Below, piece by piece: positions 62,101 through 64,000 of a stretch of DNA of 64,000 nucleotides. A program made the translations under genes and the position numbers. Under the pieces are notes generated by a model. It made no database searches and was not told the DNA's origin. It saw only the letters and a program-made list of their open reading frames with translations. The number at the start of each line of letters is the position of its first letter. Within the stretch, counting starts at the first letter, position 1. This DNA comes from Prillingera fragicola (lineage: Eukaryota > Basidiomycota > Tremellomycetes > Trichosporonales > Trichosporonaceae): contig BEDY01000006.1 in NCBI GenBank assembly GCA_002335605.1, positions 1,240,001-1,304,000 of the forward strand, written 5' to 3'.

Positions 62101-63681
62101 GCTGGGTTTGGAGTCGAGGGGCTAGAGGCGATACATAGATTGCATGTACAGGATCATTCATTGCTGCTGACCACTGACAGTGACGAGCGGAAGCACTGGC
62201 AATGGAAGGCGATTGACATTAGGTAGAGGTGTGACATTGGCTAAAGGTAGCAGCGACTCAGATGGGTGGCGACAAAACAACACCGACAACATCAGTCACC
62301 TTGCCGTGCACCACTCGGCGTAGCCCCCTGATCTCCGAAGCAGATCTGAGTTAAACACGCGCCGGACCAAGAAAGACAGTGGCGACACCCACCATCGGCT
62401 CGGATCCACTCTATCGTAACGCACCGCATTTAGTCATGCCCGCGCCGCCGCGTCGCCACATTCCTTCTTATCGCTCCTAGCTAGCTGCACTGGAGTCGTT
62501 CCAACTGCGCTGGAGTCGTTCTGGTTCCGTTCCTTTGCCGCTTGATGTGCACATGCGCTGAGACATATGAGCGAGGAATGGCGCCTCTCAGCAGCCTCCA
62601 CCCAGTAGCCCGTCAATAACCAGCAGGACGGGCATTCCTCCTAGTGGCACGCCTCGTTGCCAGACATCTGCTCGCAGTCCGGACAAGTACTTAATCTTTC
62701 AAGATTGAACGGGAACGATGGGGGTAAGATCTCTGTGTCACTGCTGCAGGTAGGGCTGGCTGCTGGGTAACCCGGGAAGTGGTGGCTGACCTGACACTGG
62801 GGCGTATGTCGATCTGGGGATCTGCGGATCGGCACTGTTTCACTTTTGTATTAACTACTGAGTGATCAGCGCATTGTATACACTGTATCACGCAAACATC
62901 ATTGAATTCTAGCAGCATTCTCATGCATGCAGCATGCAGACTGCAAGAGGAGACCACCATGCCCCGTTCACACAGCTCTTATGTGCTCAAGAGCATGATT
63001 GTGCCTGGCTGCAGGGTGACTCTTGGAGTAGCCGGCGGGAGAGCACGAGGAATGCCAAGAGACCCACCCTCCTCTCTTCTCCTCCTGTCGAATCAGCTCC
63101 TTCTGCACGCTGCGCAAGGCAGAATGGCAGAAGAAGAGTCCCAGTCACAGACAGTGCAACCGTATCCTATCCGAGAGCTTAAAGTCTGGCGCTGAAGCAT
63201 GACGCGGGTAAGAGTGCGCCGTAAAGTTGCGTGTTGCGGGGATGTGCCGTTGACCGCTGCGTGTCATCGGCCAGCTCGGCTGTGCAACCCCTCGCTCCGC
63301 CTGGGCCACCGCTAGTCAGCCAATGGAGCTGTTGCACCGCCGAGTTGAGCGGAGGTTGCTGGCCTGGTTGGACCGAGATTCAAGGACATGGATGGGAGTA
63401 AGGTTCGAGTTGCAGGCGGAGAGGCAGTGTCAGAGTGGTGGTGCATTGGCAGTCGCGTGAGAAATGGATGGATGGATGTTGGTGACACGCTCAACATCAC
63501 AACTACTCTCGGCCGGCTCGTCTGGACCCCGAACGCACTGCCTGCCAGCAAGACAACCACCAACTGCACCATCCATCCCACATTCTACACTGTTTGCATC
63601 CACACTTCAACATCATCCAGCGCCCACCGACACCAACCGTGACCATTCCCAACTCACCTCCACCCCGCCTGGTGTCCCACC
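62101..63681. other. Intergenic
   Basis: No supported gene in 1.6 kb. ATGCATGC is at 62923-62930 with another GCATGC beside it. Around 62334-62370 a stretch recalls 5S rRNA boxes but does not fold as one (see rejected items). Confidence 0.5.
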
Positions 63682-64000
63682 ATGAGCTCGCAAGGGCAGT
63701 GGGATGGCCACGATCATAGCCCACAGACCGCTCCAAGCGGTCGCACACGGGCCAACTACTGCTCAATCCATGAGACAACCGCCCACTCGCTCGATGCGTG
63801 CCCTGCTGTGCAACAGCTCATTGCCGAACGGCGAGGGGCGAGCGTCAGCAGCAGTAATGACATCAGCAGCCACGATGAGTCCCCGCAACCAAGCCTCATT
63901 GAGCGTCCTCCCAGTGTTGCGCCACCCGTGTACGACGAGATTTTCCGCGACGACAGTGGTGCTGGTGGCGTCGTGCCGCCGCTCGCTAGAGATTACAAAG
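63682..64000 (+). CDS. ORF with Gag-type Cys-His knuckle, 5' part only
   Basis: Starts at ATG 63682 after a C-rich leader and is open to the window end (106 codons). Near residues 31-50 it has YCSIHETTAHSLDAC followed by PAVQQLIAERRG. The spacing C-x2-H-x4-H-x4-C plus a helix is that of the knuckle found in many Gag proteins of Ty3/gypsy elements. The rest is Ser/Pro-rich with PPVYDEIFRDD. It could be the start of a retroelement polyprotein or of a host gene that captured the motif; the window ends too soon to tell. Confidence 0.5.
   Translation, partial: MSSQGQWDGHDHSPQTAPSGRTRANYCSIHETTAHSLDACPAVQQLIAERRGASVSSSNDISSHDESPQPSLIERPPSVAPPVYDEIFRDDSGAGGVVPPLARDYK

Noticed and set aside
62334..62400. 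Stretch recalling 5S rRNA boxes (GATCTCCGAAG ... GTTAAAC).
   Set aside because: The two boxes are separated by about ten extra bases, the outer helices do not form and the later control boxes do not match. At most a distant relic.
1..64000. CRISPR arrays, rRNA operon, bacterial insertion sequences, telomere repeats.
   Set aside because: None of their patterns is present; the window is ordinary nuclear fungal DNA.

Overview
The window is nuclear DNA of a basidiomycete fungus. Genes are split by many short GT-AG introns (often 34-75 nt), third positions are GC-rich, both tRNA genes carry introns, and a CAP59/CMT1-type glycosyltransferase is present. My inference is a tremellomycete yeast, most likely Trichosporonales; nothing here fixes the species. 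I find 36 coding entries (two of which are probably one fused gene) and two tRNA genes. Coordinates come from joining exons by eye on splice sites and family motifs.

Left third (1-25.8 kb): 3' end of a FAF2/UBX-type ubiquitin adaptor; splicing factor SLT11/RBM22 (-); a reading frame joining an EFM4-type lysine methyltransferase to N-acetylglucosamine kinase (+); kynurenine 3-monooxygenase (-) divergent from a mitochondrial Obg GTPase (+); acetolactate synthase ILV2 (-) divergent from a xylitol/sorbitol dehydrogenase (+); UBC13 (+); PalI/Rim9 (-) divergent from a LEA-2 type membrane protein (+); two unrecognised genes; an FMN-binding split-barrel protein (+); MON1 (-).

Middle (25.9-47.4 kb): a GT69 mannosyltransferase back to back with MON1; two small putative membrane proteins; an SDR oxidoreductase (-); a ZAP1-like zinc-finger regulator with a huge His-rich insertion (+); an AAAP amino-acid transporter (+); an intronless 1123-residue protein with a Gag-like N-terminus, 135 bp upstream of tRNA-Phe(GAA); an MCUR1/DUF1640 mitochondrial coiled-coil protein (+); PEX14 (-); mitochondrial aspartate aminotransferase (-); tRNA-Glu(CTC).

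Right third (47.5-64 kb): a leucine-rich-repeat plus alpha/beta-hydrolase fusion (-); a small acidic protein (+); TOM7 (-) with a 10-nt exon and a 491-nt intron; a 776-residue disordered protein (-); a gene-poor 2.2 kb stretch; two tandem paralogues of unknown function; MED31 (-) divergent from YTM1 (+); and an ORF running off the end with a Gag-like Cys-His-His-Cys knuckle.

Most genes are housekeeping and unrelated, as is normal in fungi; divergent pairs share short promoters. The main points for follow-up are the two gene fusions, the Gag-like genes, the split zinc finger in the ZAP1-like protein, micro-exons, and three kinds of short motif (ATGCATGC, ATTAGAAA, TTATGTAATC) that recur in non-coding DNA.
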